Assembly: GCF_000192435.1 (NCBI RefSeq)
Contig: NZ_AEUD01000019.1
Coordinates: forward strand, 1-64,000
DNA length: 64,000 nt
Direction: 5' to 3'
From: Gordonia neofelifaecis NRRL B-59395
Lineage (GTDB): Bacteria; Actinomycetota; Actinomycetes; Mycobacteriales; Mycobacteriaceae
The notes beneath the pieces were generated by a model. That model ran no database searches and was not told where the DNA came from. It saw nothing but the letters and a program-made list of their open reading frames with translations. The position numbers and the translations under genes are program-made. Positions 51,922 through 60,935 of this stretch are shown here, one piece after another. Each line of letters starts with the position of its first letter. Position 1 is the first letter of the stretch.

Positions 51922-51933
51922 TTGTTATAACAA
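51922..51933. promoter_or_regulatory. GntR operator TTGTTATAACAA
   Basis: A perfect 12-base palindrome 19 bases upstream of the GntR start. The shape matches HutC-class sites (often GT-N-TAT-AC type). Suggests repression of the GntR-TauE-DUF1634 operon. The next 240 bases (51934-52175) hold no gene. Confidence 0.65.
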
Positions 51934-52175
51934 GTTTCGCCGGCGCTCCCTGACAGTCGGAGGCGGTAACAGTACAAGAATCAGGACGAGAGCGACGCCG
52001 TCCTCCGCGTCCCCGTCAGCACATGTCATGGACATATGGTCCACGAGCAGTCCTCACGGGGACGCGCAGGTCACCCGATCGGATCGACCACCCTGGGGAA
52101 GCCTTGAAGAGGCCGACAGCCTGGAAGGCTGGGACGGACCTTCGCATCGCGTCGGACACTCCTCCCGAACGCTCG

Positions 52176-53723
52176 TCACAGCGGCATCAGGTGGTGCTTC
52201 CGCGGGGTGTTCTGCACGCTCTTGTCGCGGAGCAGTCGCAATGCCTTGCGGATCTCCAGCCGGGTCTCGGACGGATCGATCACCGCGTCGATGTAGCCGC
52301 GCTCGGCCGCCGTCCACGGAGTGGCGACGGTGGCGTTGTAGAAGTCGACCATCTGCTGACGCATCGCCGGCCGCTCCTCTTCCGGCAGCGCGGCCAACTG
52401 GCGCCTACCCATCAGGCCGACCGCCGCTTCGCCGCCCATGACGGCGATCCGTGCGGTCGGCCAGGCCAGATTGATGTCGGCACCGAGCTGCTTGCAGCCC
52501 ATCACCGCGTACCCGCCGCCGTACGCCTTGCGGACGATGACGGTGACGATGGGGACGGTGGCCTCGACGACGGCGTAGAAGAATCGTCCGCCGCGCTTGA
52601 TGACGCCGATCTTCTCCTCCTCGACGCCGGGCAGCACGCCGGGTGTGTCGACGACGAAGATCAACGGAAGGCCGAAGGCGTCGCACAGGCGGATGAAGTG
52701 GGCCGCCTTGTCGGAGGCCCGCGCGTCGATCGCGCCGCTGTGGACCATCGGCTGGTTCGCGACGACGCCGACGCTGCGGCCGTCGACCCGCGCGAACCCG
52801 GTGATGATGTTCTGCGCGGTGATCTCGCTCATCTCGTGGAACGCGCCGTCGTCGAAGAGTCGCAGCAGGACGTCGTACATGTCGTAGCCCATGCGATCCG
52901 AGTCGGGAATGATCACGTCGAGCTCGAGATCGTGCTCGGTGACGGCGGGTTCGATGCCGGGGTTGATGACGGGAGCCTGTTCGGTGCAGCTGCTCGGCAT
53001 GAACGACAGATATTCGCGCGCCCAGGCGAACGCGGCCTTCTCGTCGGGCGCGACATGGTGGATGTTGCCGTTGAGTGCCTGGTTGTGGGCGCCGCCGAGC
53101 TCCTCGAGGGTGACCTCCTCGCCGGTGGTCTCCTTGATGACGTCGGGGCCGGTGACGAACATGTACGCGTCCTCGGTGGCGACCAGGACGTCGGTGTTGA
53201 TCGGTGCGTAGACCGCGCCGGCCGCGCATTTGCCGAGCATGATCGAGACCTGAGGGACGACGCCCGAGAGTCGCAGCTGGCGTCTGCTCATCGCGGCGTA
53301 CCAGGCGATCGAGGTCACCGCGTCCTGGACGCGCGCGCCGCCGGAATCGTTGATGGCGACGAACGGGCAGCCGATGTCGGCGGCGAAGTCCATGGTCGCG
53401 GCCACCTTCCTGCCGAACATCTCGCCGACCGAACCGCCGTAGACGGTCTGATCGTGCGAGATGACCGCCACCGGACGACCGTCGACGGTGCCGTGACCGG
53501 TCACGACGCCGTCGCCGTAGGGAGCGTCGGGTGCACCGGGCTGGCGCACCAGGGCGCCGATCTCGGTGAAGCTTCCCGGGTCGAGCAGCATGTCGATGCG
53601 CTCGCGCGGACTCGGGATGCCCTTGGCCGCGCGTTTCGCGATCCCGGCGTCGCCGCTCGGCTCCTGCGCCTGCGCGAGGCGCTTGCGCAGGTCGGCGAGT
53701 TTGTCGGCGGTCGTGTCAGTCAT
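52176..53723 (-). CDS. accD: AccD4-like acyl-CoA carboxylase carboxyltransferase subunit
   Basis: A 515-residue biotin-dependent carboxyltransferase. From the start onwards ([18 protein letters not shown]-like, [81 protein letters not shown]) it tracks mycobacterial AccD4, the subunit for mycolic-acid precursor carboxylation, more than AccD5. No accA-type or mycolate condensation gene is adjacent, so this is probably a paralogue. ATG 53723 is supported by the conserved start. Divergent from the 552-residue TetR-like gene, with the palindrome 53742-53755 between. Confidence 0.85.
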   Translation of the reverse strand: MTDTTADKLADLRKRLAQAQEPSGDAGIAKRAAKGIPSPRERIDMLLDPGSFTEIGALVRQPGAPDAPYGDGVVTGHGTVDGRPVAVISHDQTVYGGSVGEMFGRKVAATMDFAADIGCPFVAINDSGGARVQDAVTSIAWYAAMSRRQLRLSGVVPQVSIMLGKCAAGAVYAPINTDVLVATEDAYMFVTGPDVIKETTGEEVTLEELGGAHNQALNGNIHHVAPDEKAAFAWAREYLSFMPSSCTEQAPVINPGIEPAVTEHDLELDVIIPDSDRMGYDMYDVLLRLFDDGAFHEMSEITAQNIITGFARVDGRSVGVVANQPMVHSGAIDARASDKAAHFIRLCDAFGLPLIFVVDTPGVLPGVEEEKIGVIKRGGRFFYAVVEATVPIVTVIVRKAYGGGYAVMGCKQLGADINLAWPTARIAVMGGEAAVGLMGRRQLAALPEEERPAMRQQMVDFYNATVATPWTAAERGYIDAVIDPSETRLEIRKALRLLRDKSVQNTPRKHHLMPL

Positions 53724-53741
53724 GCCGCGACCGTAACCGCA

Positions 53742-53755
53742 GTAGACGCGTCTAC
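53742..53755. promoter_or_regulatory. Palindrome in the accD/TetR-like divergent promoter
   Basis: GTAGACGCGTCTAC is a perfect 14-base palindrome 19 bases from the accD start and 30 bases from the start of the TetR-like gene. It fits an operator for that regulator on both promoters. Confidence 0.65.
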
Positions 53756-53784
53756 ACCATATGAACTGCAATAGACTGAAGTGT

Positions 53785-55443
53785 ATGTCGTCTATATCTG
53801 TGCCGGGGGAACAGCCGGGCTCGTATCAGCAGCGCAGCGGCCGGATCCGCGAGGAGCGGACGCGGGCGATGATCGTCGCGGCAGCGGCCGCGGTGATGAC
53901 CGCGAGGGCCGACGCGGGATCGATCGGCGAACTGACCATGTCGGAGGTGTGCGCGGAGGCGGACTATCCGCGGCGCGACGGCACCGTGGGACCGATTCCG
54001 AAGGCCACCGTCTGGAAGCACTTCCGGAACCTCGGCGACCTCGCCGCCGCGGTCGCCGAGCATCTGGACGCTCAGCGACTTCGAGTGCCCGAAGGCATCA
54101 TCGGCCTCGCCCATCCGGGCGGCACGGAGTCCGACCGAGGCGCGCACGCGGAGAGTTCGCGACGCCTGGAGGTCCGGTTCGCCGCCGACAACTTCGGCAT
54201 CGACGAGCTCGTCGACCAGTACGACGACGCGACTCGGCGCGACGACCGCGCCGATCGGCTCTATTGGGCGGCGGAGCTGTCGCGGCGATGCCTCGGCGAC
54301 GCGCGGTCGTCGGGGAGACGGCGTGCCGAACGGGCGAGGGATTGGGCGAAGACGGCGCTCGGTCTGGTGGATGCCTCATCGAAGATCGAATGCATGATCG
54401 GCATGCGCTGCGCGCGAACCGCCACCGCTGCCGAGACGATCCTCGCACGTAATCCCGGCTACGAGCCGACCGCGTTGAGCCGGATTCGGACGATCAACGA
54501 GACAGCGGCGGGCTTCGCGAGAGCCTGGGGCTTCGCGCTGCAGGAGGCGATGGCCGCGTATCGGGCCGATACCGCGCGGGCACTCTGCGAGGAGGATCCG
54601 GTCCGCGAGATGCGCGCGGTGCACACCATCGCTGCGACCTTGACCGACGAGATGCGCTCCGAGGCGGACGATGCGCAGCCGTCACACGATCTGCTCGACG
54701 GCGACGATGTCGCCGTCGTCGCCGAGCATCTCTGCGAGGTCGAGGTCGCCTACGCGTCTCACCCCGGATACCGAGAGGTGTTCGGCACCTCCATGTCGCA
54801 GCTCAAGCGATCGATGCCCGAATGCTTCCGGCTCACCGCCGTGACGACGAACCGCCATCGGGACAGCGTCGAAGCGCTGCTGCGGCTCGACGCCTTCGCG
54901 CAGCTGATCTCGGAGGACGGCGTGCGGTCGAATCCGGCGGCGCTCGAGTACGCGGTCGACGACTACGAACGGGCGTCGCTCGACATCCTGCGCACCGCGA
55001 GGTGCGGGCCGATTCGGGATGTTCTCGTGGCGAGCTACCTGTCGAGCAAGGCGACGGTGCAGGAGCATCGCGCGGGCGATGCGGTCGGCGAGGTCGGTCG
55101 CGGTGTCGGACTGCCGACCGGGTTGTCACCCAGTCCGATCGCCCTGCGGGGATCGGCGATCCGTTTCAACAGGCGGGCCGCGCGGGTGGCGAGCGGACGC
55201 GGTGCGCAGTCGGCACTGAGGGGGATTGCGGACGAGGCCTGCGCGGAGCTGACGCGGCTCGCTCCCGACGACGGCGACGAGCCGAGTGGCGTCGACGCCG
55301 ACCTCGGCGACCTGGCGAAGAGTATCGACGACCTGATTCTGATTGCGATCAGTCGGCCGAATCGATTCAGCGGCAAGGAGATCAAGCGGCTGCTGGAGAT
55401 CGCGGACCCGCTGTACTACTACGTGACGACCGGGCGGAACTGA
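53785..55443 (+). CDS. Large TetR-like DNA-binding protein with unknown C-terminal region
   Basis: A 552-residue protein, more than twice a normal TetR. Residues about 18-90 look like a TetR DNA-binding domain with an unusual insertion ([73 protein letters not shown]). The rest is helical and acidic, with repeated helix-turn patterns but no named domain: [63 protein letters not shown] 53785 is chosen. Divergent from accD, whose palindrome it may bind. No homologue known to me. Confidence 0.55.
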   Translation: MSSISVPGEQPGSYQQRSGRIREERTRAMIVAAAAAVMTARADAGSIGELTMSEVCAEADYPRRDGTVGPIPKATVWKHFRNLGDLAAAVAEHLDAQRLRVPEGIIGLAHPGGTESDRGAHAESSRRLEVRFAADNFGIDELVDQYDDATRRDDRADRLYWAAELSRRCLGDARSSGRRRAERARDWAKTALGLVDASSKIECMIGMRCARTATAAETILARNPGYEPTALSRIRTINETAAGFARAWGFALQEAMAAYRADTARALCEEDPVREMRAVHTIAATLTDEMRSEADDAQPSHDLLDGDDVAVVAEHLCEVEVAYASHPGYREVFGTSMSQLKRSMPECFRLTAVTTNRHRDSVEALLRLDAFAQLISEDGVRSNPAALEYAVDDYERASLDILRTARCGPIRDVLVASYLSSKATVQEHRAGDAVGEVGRGVGLPTGLSPSPIALRGSAIRFNRRAARVASGRGAQSALRGIADEACAELTRLAPDDGDEPSGVDADLGDLAKSIDDLILIAISRPNRFSGKEIKRLLEIADPLYYYVTTGRN

Positions 55444-55453
55444 AGTCGCGCCG

Positions 55454-56707
55454 TCAGCCCCGTATCGGGCGCACGCCCATCAGCTGAGCGAGTTGAGCGG
55501 CGAGGGGATTGAGGTTCAGCTTGTCGGGATCGCGCTTGGCGTTGTTGTCCCACGGCTGCGCGTAGGCGGGGTTGGCCAGCTGCGCATTGTTGGCACCGCG
55601 GACGGCCGTCGGGCTGCCGGTCGGGACGGTGCAGCCCGCATCGGTGTTGAACGGGAAGTCGTCGTAGCTGACGTCGAACGCCGGGTTCTTGCGCTTCATC
55701 TCGGCGATCATCTTCCAGGTGCTCTCGTAGCCGCGCGTGCACGACGGCGGGTTGCCGGTCTCGAGAACGATGCCGAGCCGGAGCGATCCGTCGGGTGATG
55801 CCGCGCTGTGGCTGCCGGCCGACAGCAGTGACAGCATCGCGAACGTCATGCCGGCGGCGTACGACGTCGGGGCGACCTCGTCCGCCGTCTTGCCGAGCTG
55901 GCCGATCAGCTTGGTCGCGTCGGCGCCGTTGTCGTCGAGGAACTGAGAGAGCGCGGAGGCGGCACGCGGTCCGTTCCTCAGGATCCGGCGAACGGCCGGG
56001 TCGGAGGAGGCGAGCGTCGCGCTGACGGCGTCGAGGCCCTTCGACCATCGAAGGATCTCGTCGGACTGTTCGTTCTGGGTCGCGAGCACAGGGTCGGCGT
56101 TGTTGATCAGCGCGATCGTCTGGTCGAGATTCTTCACGCCGTCCTTCGACAGATGATCGAGCGAATCGATCAGGCGGCTGAGATTCTCGCCCTGACCGTT
56201 GAACGCCTGGCCGAGTTCGTCGACCGTGGTGCGGAGCGCGTCGACGGGGATGGTCTCGGTCAGATCGATGGTCGACTGAACCACCTCGTCGAGCTGCGGC
56301 GGCAGCTCCACCTTGTCGATCACCGAACCGTCGTGCAGGTAGGGTCCGGCACCCGACGGCGGCTGAAGATCGAGGAACTGCTCGCCGATCGCCGAGCGGT
56401 TGGCCACGACTGCCACCGCCGAGGCCGGAACCTGCGCCTCGCTCGAGTCGAGCAACAGCTCGACCTCGATGCCGCCGGGCACCATCGACATGTCGTCGAC
56501 CCGCCCGATCTCGACACCGCGATAGGTGACCTGCGACTGCGGGAACAGCCCGCCGCCCTCCGGCATCTTCACGGTCACCCGGTACACGCCGATGCCGGCG
56601 GCTTGATCGAGCCGCGCGTATCGGATGCCGCCGTACACCGATGCGACCAGCCCGATCAGCAGCACGACGATCAGCTGGGCTCGCACCAGGCGATTGAGCG
56701 GTGGCAT
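55454..56707 (-). CDS. Orphan Mce-family (MceF-like) lipid-transport protein
   Basis: A 417-residue envelope protein. Membrane anchor (residues about 8-28, LIVVLLIGLVASVYGGIRYARL), then the MCE/MlaD domain (YRVTVKMPEGGGLFPQSQVTYRGVEIGRVDDMSMVPGGIEVELLLDSS), a helical part (TIDLTETIPVDALRTTVDELGQAFNGQGENLSRLIDSLDHLSKD) and a C-terminal domain of MceF type with Cys residues (CTRGYESTW; DAGCTVPTG). ATG 56707 has aaagga upstream. Mce proteins normally occur as six tandem genes with two YrbE permeases; here there is only one. Confidence 0.78.
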   Translation of the reverse strand: MPPLNRLVRAQLIVVLLIGLVASVYGGIRYARLDQAAGIGVYRVTVKMPEGGGLFPQSQVTYRGVEIGRVDDMSMVPGGIEVELLLDSSEAQVPASAVAVVANRSAIGEQFLDLQPPSGAGPYLHDGSVIDKVELPPQLDEVVQSTIDLTETIPVDALRTTVDELGQAFNGQGENLSRLIDSLDHLSKDGVKNLDQTIALINNADPVLATQNEQSDEILRWSKGLDAVSATLASSDPAVRRILRNGPRAASALSQFLDDNGADATKLIGQLGKTADEVAPTSYAAGMTFAMLSLLSAGSHSAASPDGSLRLGIVLETGNPPSCTRGYESTWKMIAEMKRKNPAFDVSYDDFPFNTDAGCTVPTGSPTAVRGANNAQLANPAYAQPWDNNAKRDPDKLNLNPLAAQLAQLMGVRPIRG

Positions 56708-56942
56708 CGGGGTCCTTTCGGCTCAATGGAAGCCTGGGCGGCGTCGGCGTGGATCGCGCGCGGCGACCGATCGTGGAATCTTCCTGCGCTGACGTAGGAA
56801 GGCAACCTGCTGATGGTAGGCGGCGAGGCCGAAGCGAAGGCAAGCCCGGACCGGCGCTCGTGGGGCGGCTAACACGCCGGTCGGATTGTGATCATCGAGC
56901 CCGGCCGCGCCGCGATGTGAGCGGGAACTGGAACGTGACGTG
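56708..56942. other. Gap between the Mce-like and NCS2 sequences
   Basis: 235 bases with no supported frame, between the start of the Mce-like gene and the hairpin at 56943. It contains stretches of simple GC-rich sequence only. Confidence 0.4.
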
Positions 56943-56973
56943 ACCTCTGACTATCTAAAGAAAAGTCAGAGGT
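56943..56973. repeat. 10-bp inverted repeat at the NCS2 truncation
   Basis: acctctgact (56943-56952) and agtcagaggt (56964-56973) are exact reverse complements around atctaaagaaa. The stop of the truncated permease (56966-56968) lies in its right arm. It could be a terminator, or the relic of an element junction. Confidence 0.5.
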
Positions 56974-57835
56974 AGGATGATGTCATGAACGACGTCGCGG
57001 TGCCGCCGCCCGCGCCGGCGAACATGGTCGCCAGGCCGTCGCCGATCAGCGCGCGGCCGGTGATCGGGTCGAGGTCCCGGCCCGTCATCTGCGAGACCGA
57101 CTTGACGTGCCCGATGTTCTCCGCGACCAGCGCGATCACCGCGGGCAGGAACAGTGGGAGCACGGACAGGTGGAAGGTGGGGGTGGCGAAGTCGGGCAGC
57201 CCGATCCATGCGGCCGACGCGATGGCCGCGGTGTCGACGTCACCCATCGCCAGCGCCAGCAGGTAGCCGGCGATCACCGCGATGAAGATCGCGAGCCGGC
57301 CGACCAGTCCGCGGAAGAATGCGAGGACGGCCACCATCAGGACCAGCGTGACGAGGCCGACCACCGGTCCCTTCTCGAAGTTGTCCTTCGCCGCCGGCGC
57401 GAGGTTGAAGCCGATCAGCGCGACGATCGCGCCGGTCACGACCGGTGGGAGCACCACGTCGATCCAGTGCGTGCCGACCAGGTGCACCACCGCGCCGATG
57501 ACCACCAGGACCGCGCCGAGGACGATGAAACCGCCCAGAGCACTGCCGGTTCCGTGCGATCCGACGGCGGCGATCACCGGTGCGATCACCGCGAAGCTCG
57601 ACCCGAGATAGCTGGGCAGCCGGTTACCGGTGACGATCAGGAACGTGATGGTCCCGATACCGGAGAACAGCAGGGTCGTCGACGGCGGGAACCCGGTGAG
57701 GACGGGGACGAGGAAGGTCGCACCGAACATCGCGACCACGTGCTGTGCGCCGATGCCGATGGTTCTCGGCCAGGACATCCGTTCATCGGGGGCGACGACG
57801 TCGGCGTCGGCGGAGACCTGCTTCCAGGAGAGCAT
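56966..57835 (-). pseudogene. Truncated NCS2 uracil/xanthine permease
   Basis: Starts at ATG 57835 (MLSWKQVSADADVV) and follows a uracil/xanthine permease: GIGAQHVVAMFGATFLVPVLTGFPPSTTLLFSGIGT, LPSYLGSSFAVIAPVIAAVGSH, IDVVLPPVVTGAIVALIGFNLAPAA, ALVAENIGHVKSVSQMTGRDLDPITGRALIGDGLATMFAGAGGG. It then ends after 289 residues where full proteins run on for about 130 more, with SFMTSSYL as a foreign-looking tail. The C-terminal transmembrane helices are missing, so the gene is a probable pseudogene. Confidence 0.7.
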
Positions 57836-58196
57836 GGGTGGGAGATTAGCGATGTTCGGCGGCCGGCATCCGGTTTCGCGGACGGAGGTGTTCTGGCCGA
57901 CAGCGTCGCACGACGGTGGCGGCTGCACGCCGTCGGCAGGGGGCGGACTGCGGAGGTGCGGCAGCCGGCAAGTTTGCGGACCGGCCACGTTCGGTCGCCT
58001 CTCGGCGAAAGGCGCAACGCGGCTCCAGCCGAACGGTATTCCGCGAAGGCAAAGGGTTGAGCCCGGGGGACACGGAACGCGACCGATCCGGTCAGGTCAA
58101 CGTCGCCTCCGTGCGGTCTATTCCCGCGGACCACGGTGGGCGATGCCGGTATACAAGGCCTATGGCACCGCCCCGTTGGAGTGTCGTGGAAGTCGA
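57836..58196. other. Gap beside the permease and toxin remnants
   Basis: 361 bases. Frames here are Arg/Pro-rich and incoherent. I take the stretch as decayed DNA. No RNA gene seen. Confidence 0.4.
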
Positions 58197-58330
58197 AGAC
58201 TGGCTGGAAGTCGGCGGTCGCAGACATGCGATGCGGTCGAAGTCGTGGTCGGCGGTCAGGATTGTCGCTTCGTTCACGACGGCCGTGACCGGCGATGTTG
58301 AGGATGTCTTCGCAGTCCTGGGCCGTTGGG
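58197..58330 (-). pseudogene. C-terminal fragment of a second PIN (VapC-type) toxin
   Basis: The minus-strand stretch encodes TAVVNEATILTADHDFDRIA (about 58286-58227), the C-terminal motif of VapC/PIN nucleases (NDA-TLLTAD-DFDRIA), followed by a short divergent tail. The first two thirds of such a toxin are not found upstream in frame; it adjoins the broken toxin at 58331. Remnant only. Confidence 0.55.
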
Positions 58331-58733
58331 TCATCCAGTCGCGACCGAGACGACGTCGACGAGGTCGTCCAGCCCCGTGAAGTCCTTCGGATTGCGTGTA
58401 TAGAGCTGAGCGTCGTGAGTCTGCTGAGACCGAGGAGACGAGTACGCTATGCACTGGAGGGACGGGTGAGGCTGGCGTCCGCGACTAGCTCCGGACGACG
58501 GCTGCAGCGAGTTCGCCGTATGCGGCAGCGACGCCGTCGTCGACCGGCAGTGCGTCGAAGGTCTTCTCAACGATCAGCAGTCGACGAAGGCGTTCCGAGC
58601 GGACTCGTGACTCCGTCGCCACCAGTACTCCGAAGTGCAGTTCGGCCAGAGATATTGCGCTGATGGCGAGCTGCCCGGGAATCGGGACGATGTCCGGTGC
58701 GATGAGAACGCTGGTATCCAGAACGGCCCGCAT
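58331..58733 (-). pseudogene. Frameshifted VapC-type PIN toxin
   Basis: Begins at ATG 58733 as MRAVLDTSVLIAPDIV with the PIN Asp motif DTS, continues ISAISLAELHFGVLVATESR and DALPVDDGVAAAYGELAAAVV, then a stop occurs at 58485. In another frame the C-terminus continues as AQLYTRNPKDFTGLDDLVDVVSV up to 58331, which is a normal VapC end. Total length of about 134 codons equals the family's length. The middle (58400-58490) is degraded, so a simple +1 frameshift is not enough. ATG overlaps the antitoxin stop (TGATG). Confidence 0.7.
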
Positions 58734-58984
58734 CAGCTTCTTCGCGTCCAGGGGTCGGTGGCCAGGTCGTCGATCTCTTGACGATCTGCTTCCCACGCAG
58801 GATCGGCGGTTCCGTTGAACAGGTCCGCCACTGCGCTCCACTCCCGCCACGCCTTCGGTGCTGCAGACACGAGTCGGGCGACCGGTCGCCCGGACACTGT
58901 GATGGTGACCTCGTCGCCGCCCTCGACCCGACGCACCAGGTTGGAAGCGTCCTGGCGTAGTTCACGCAAGCCCACGGTGGTCAT
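58733..58984 (-). CDS. Phd/YefM-type antitoxin
   Basis: An 83-residue antitoxin. MTTVGLRELRQDASNLVRRVEGGDEVTITVSGRPVARLVSA is the Phd/YefM DNA-binding fold, followed by an acidic toxin-neutralising tail (WEADRQEIDDLA). ATG 58984 begins it. It is intact while the toxin is broken, as in many decaying TA loci. The stop and the toxin start share one base (TGATG). A direct-repeat-like aagtg pair upstream (about 58995-59010) could be its operator. Confidence 0.8.
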   Translation of the reverse strand: MTTVGLRELRQDASNLVRRVEGGDEVTITVSGRPVARLVSAAPKAWREWSAVADLFNGTADPAWEADRQEIDDLATDPWTRRS

Positions 58985-59046
58985 AGCGGAAATTGTAGCA
59001 CTTGTGTCACTTACGCTGGTGATGAGCGGGGCCTGCACGTTCCGAG

Positions 59047-60078
59047 TCAGCTCGCGCCGATCAGGCGCGTCACGCCGCGCATGGCGGATCGCATCACGGT
59101 TCCGCGGACACGGTCGAGGAGCGACGGCCCCGGAAGGGGTGCGGCGCTGCCGAACCGGGGGAACAGCGCGAGAGCGTTGTCTCGGTCGATTCGGTGGCGC
59201 AGGTCGTCTGATGCCAGCGGGTAGGAGTCGAGGCCGCCGCAGAAGTACTGGACCGCGGGTTCGGGAGCGAAGGGCCAGTCGCTGCCGAACAGCACGTGTC
59301 CCGGCGCGGCGAAGGCGAGGAGGCTGGGCAGTGCCGCCCGGCTCGCCGACAGTGCGGTGTCGAAGTAGAAGCCGGAGAAATCGTCGAGCACGTCGAGCGG
59401 ACTGCGCCCGGACTCGCCCGCGATGGCGACGGCCATGCGGTGCGATGCGTAAGGGACGAATCCGCCCGCGTGGCTGAGGATGAACCGAATGTTCGGGTAG
59501 CGTCGCCTGATTCCGCTGCTGACCAGCAGGTACGCGGCCCGCGTTGTGTCGAGGAGGAAGTCGGCCGCGAACGGCGGGATACCGTCGACGGCGGGCGCGG
59601 GCAGGTCGGCAGGGTGAATGAAGGCGACGGCCGAGCGTTCGTCGAGGACCTGGAACAGTTCGTCCTGTCCCGGCTCGCCGAGGTAGGTCCCCCGGGAGTT
59701 CGCCAACAGGACCACGCCGTCGGCGTGCAGATGATCGAGCGCGTGTCGCGCCTCCTGTGCGGCTGCCACGACATCCGGCAGGGGGAGGGTGGCGAAGTAC
59801 CCGAACCGATCCGGGCGCTCGGTGATGAGCGCGGCCGAGAACTCGTTGAGCTCCCGGGCGAGTGCTGCCGCCTCCTGCGTGTCGGTGAGGAACGAGGTCC
59901 CCGGGGTGGACACCGACAGGATGGCTGAGGCCGTTCCGGCGCGGTCCATGACTCCGAGCGCCGACTCAGCAGACCAGTCGGGAAGTGCGCGGCCGCCTGC
60001 CTCTGCGATTCCGTGATCGTCGAGCCGGGCCCGATACGTGGGCGGGATGAGGTGCTGGTGGACGTCGATGCGCTGCAC
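59047..60078 (-). CDS. Amidohydrolase-2 family (ACMSD/resorcylate decarboxylase-like) enzyme
   Basis: A 343-residue metal-dependent TIM-barrel enzyme. Metal motifs: DVHQHL at the N-terminus (His-x-His), FILSHAGGFVPY in the middle, and HVLFGSDWPFAPEPA near the end with the Asp. The family includes aminocarboxymuconate-semialdehyde and gamma-resorcylate decarboxylases. Start is GTG 60078. It follows the TetR gene on the same strand, 63 bases downstream, and stands beside an aromatic cluster, so it may decarboxylate or hydrolyse an intermediate of that pathway. Confidence 0.8.
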   Translation of the reverse strand: MQRIDVHQHLIPPTYRARLDDHGIAEAGGRALPDWSAESALGVMDRAGTASAILSVSTPGTSFLTDTQEAAALARELNEFSAALITERPDRFGYFATLPLPDVVAAAQEARHALDHLHADGVVLLANSRGTYLGEPGQDELFQVLDERSAVAFIHPADLPAPAVDGIPPFAADFLLDTTRAAYLLVSSGIRRRYPNIRFILSHAGGFVPYASHRMAVAIAGESGRSPLDVLDDFSGFYFDTALSASRAALPSLLAFAAPGHVLFGSDWPFAPEPAVQYFCGGLDSYPLASDDLRHRIDRDNALALFPRFGSAAPLPGPSLLDRVRGTVMRSAMRGVTRLIGAS

Positions 60079-60141
60079 TGTGTTCTGTGTTCCTTGGTTC
60101 AGCAGGGGCGTCGGCCGGGTCGTGACTGTTAGGTCATGTGA

Positions 60142-60768
60142 TCATCCGCCGTCCGCTGCGGACTCGGTGAGTCGTAGCGCGGTGTCGACGACGGCGCGCC
60201 CGTGAATGCCGAACAGCGCGGGCAGATCGACCGCTTCGCCGCCGATCTCTTTGGCGATGAACAGTCCGTCGGCGCCTGCAATTGCGTAGGTGGCGAGTTG
60301 GTCGACAGCGGACTCGTCGAGCCCGGGCGCCAGTGTTCGCGCTGCCTCGCGCAACTGGTCCATCGCCTGATCGCGGACCTGCAGGTACATCGTTCTCGCG
60401 CGCGGCTCCTCCGGTCGGCGTTCGAGGGCGAGCATGAGTCCGAGACGGAGGAAGTCGGGGGAGTCGAGTAGAGCTTCGGCGACCTGCATGCTCATGTCGG
60501 CCACCCGCTGCTGCGTCGTGCCGTCGTCGGACAGGCTCCAGGCCGACAGCCAGCGGTCGAAGCTCCGTTCGATCACCGCGGCGATGAGATCGTCCTTGTC
60601 GGCGAAGTGCCAGTAGATGGAGCTCGCGGGCAGTCCGCAGCGCTTGCTCACCAGTCCGATGCTGGTTCCCTCGTATCCGCGTTCGCTCGCGATCTCGGTT
60701 GCCGCGTCGAGGATCTTGGCCTTCGATGCGGCACCGTTGGCGCGTCGTCGACGTGTCTTCTCTGCCAT
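60142..60768 (-). CDS. TetR-family regulator of the aromatic cluster
   Basis: A 208-residue TetR protein. ATG 60768 is chosen for aggtggga upstream; an upstream ATG at 60795 lacks it. Helix-turn-helix at about residues 15-60 (ILDAATEIASERGYEGTSIGLVSKRCGLPASSIYWHFADKDDL). The remainder is ligand binding (GLDESAVDQLATYAIAGADGLFI). The divergent promoter holds two TTACTGTAG sites (60817-60840 and 60868-60887). It probably represses its own gene and the hydroxylase gene at 60936 until an aromatic ligand binds. Confidence 0.87.
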   Translation of the reverse strand: MAEKTRRRRANGAASKAKILDAATEIASERGYEGTSIGLVSKRCGLPASSIYWHFADKDDLIAAVIERSFDRWLSAWSLSDDGTTQQRVADMSMQVAEALLDSPDFLRLGLMLALERRPEEPRARTMYLQVRDQAMDQLREAARTLAPGLDESAVDQLATYAIAGADGLFIAKEIGGEAVDLPALFGIHGRAVVDTALRLTESAADGG

Positions 60769-60816
60769 CGGTCCCACCTTTCGGAAGATGCCCAAGCCTG
60801 CGTACCTGCGTCGATC

Positions 60817-60840
60817 TTACTGTAGCGAACATTCCAGTAA
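60817..60840. promoter_or_regulatory. TetR operator, copy 1
   Basis: TTACTG (60817-60822) and CAGTAA (60835-60840) are inverted arms, with tagcgaacattc between. The left part ttactgtag also begins copy 2. It is 49 bases from the TetR start and 96 bases from the hydroxylase start. Confidence 0.6.
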
Positions 60841-60844
60841 ACCC

Positions 60845-60887
60845 TTGACCGGTCTACGCGTCGTAGTTACTGTAGTGATCACTACAG
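60845..60887 (+). promoter_or_regulatory. Promoter of the aromatic operon with operator copy 2
   Basis: TTGACC (60845-60850) and TACTGT (60868-60873) are separated by 17 bases, a plausible -35/-10 pair. The -10 overlaps CTGTAGTGATCACTACAG (60870-60887), a perfect 18-base palindrome. Repressor bound there would block the promoter. The distance from the palindrome to the GTG start is 48 bases. Confidence 0.65.
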
Positions 60888-60935
60888 AGTGTTTTCGCAG
60901 TCCACAGCCCTCTGGACTCTGCTCGAGGAGATTTT

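Noticed and set aside
52023-53774. 583-codon frame opposite accD
   Set aside because: It is the complement of a gene with clear AccD4 sequence. Its own translation has no motif.
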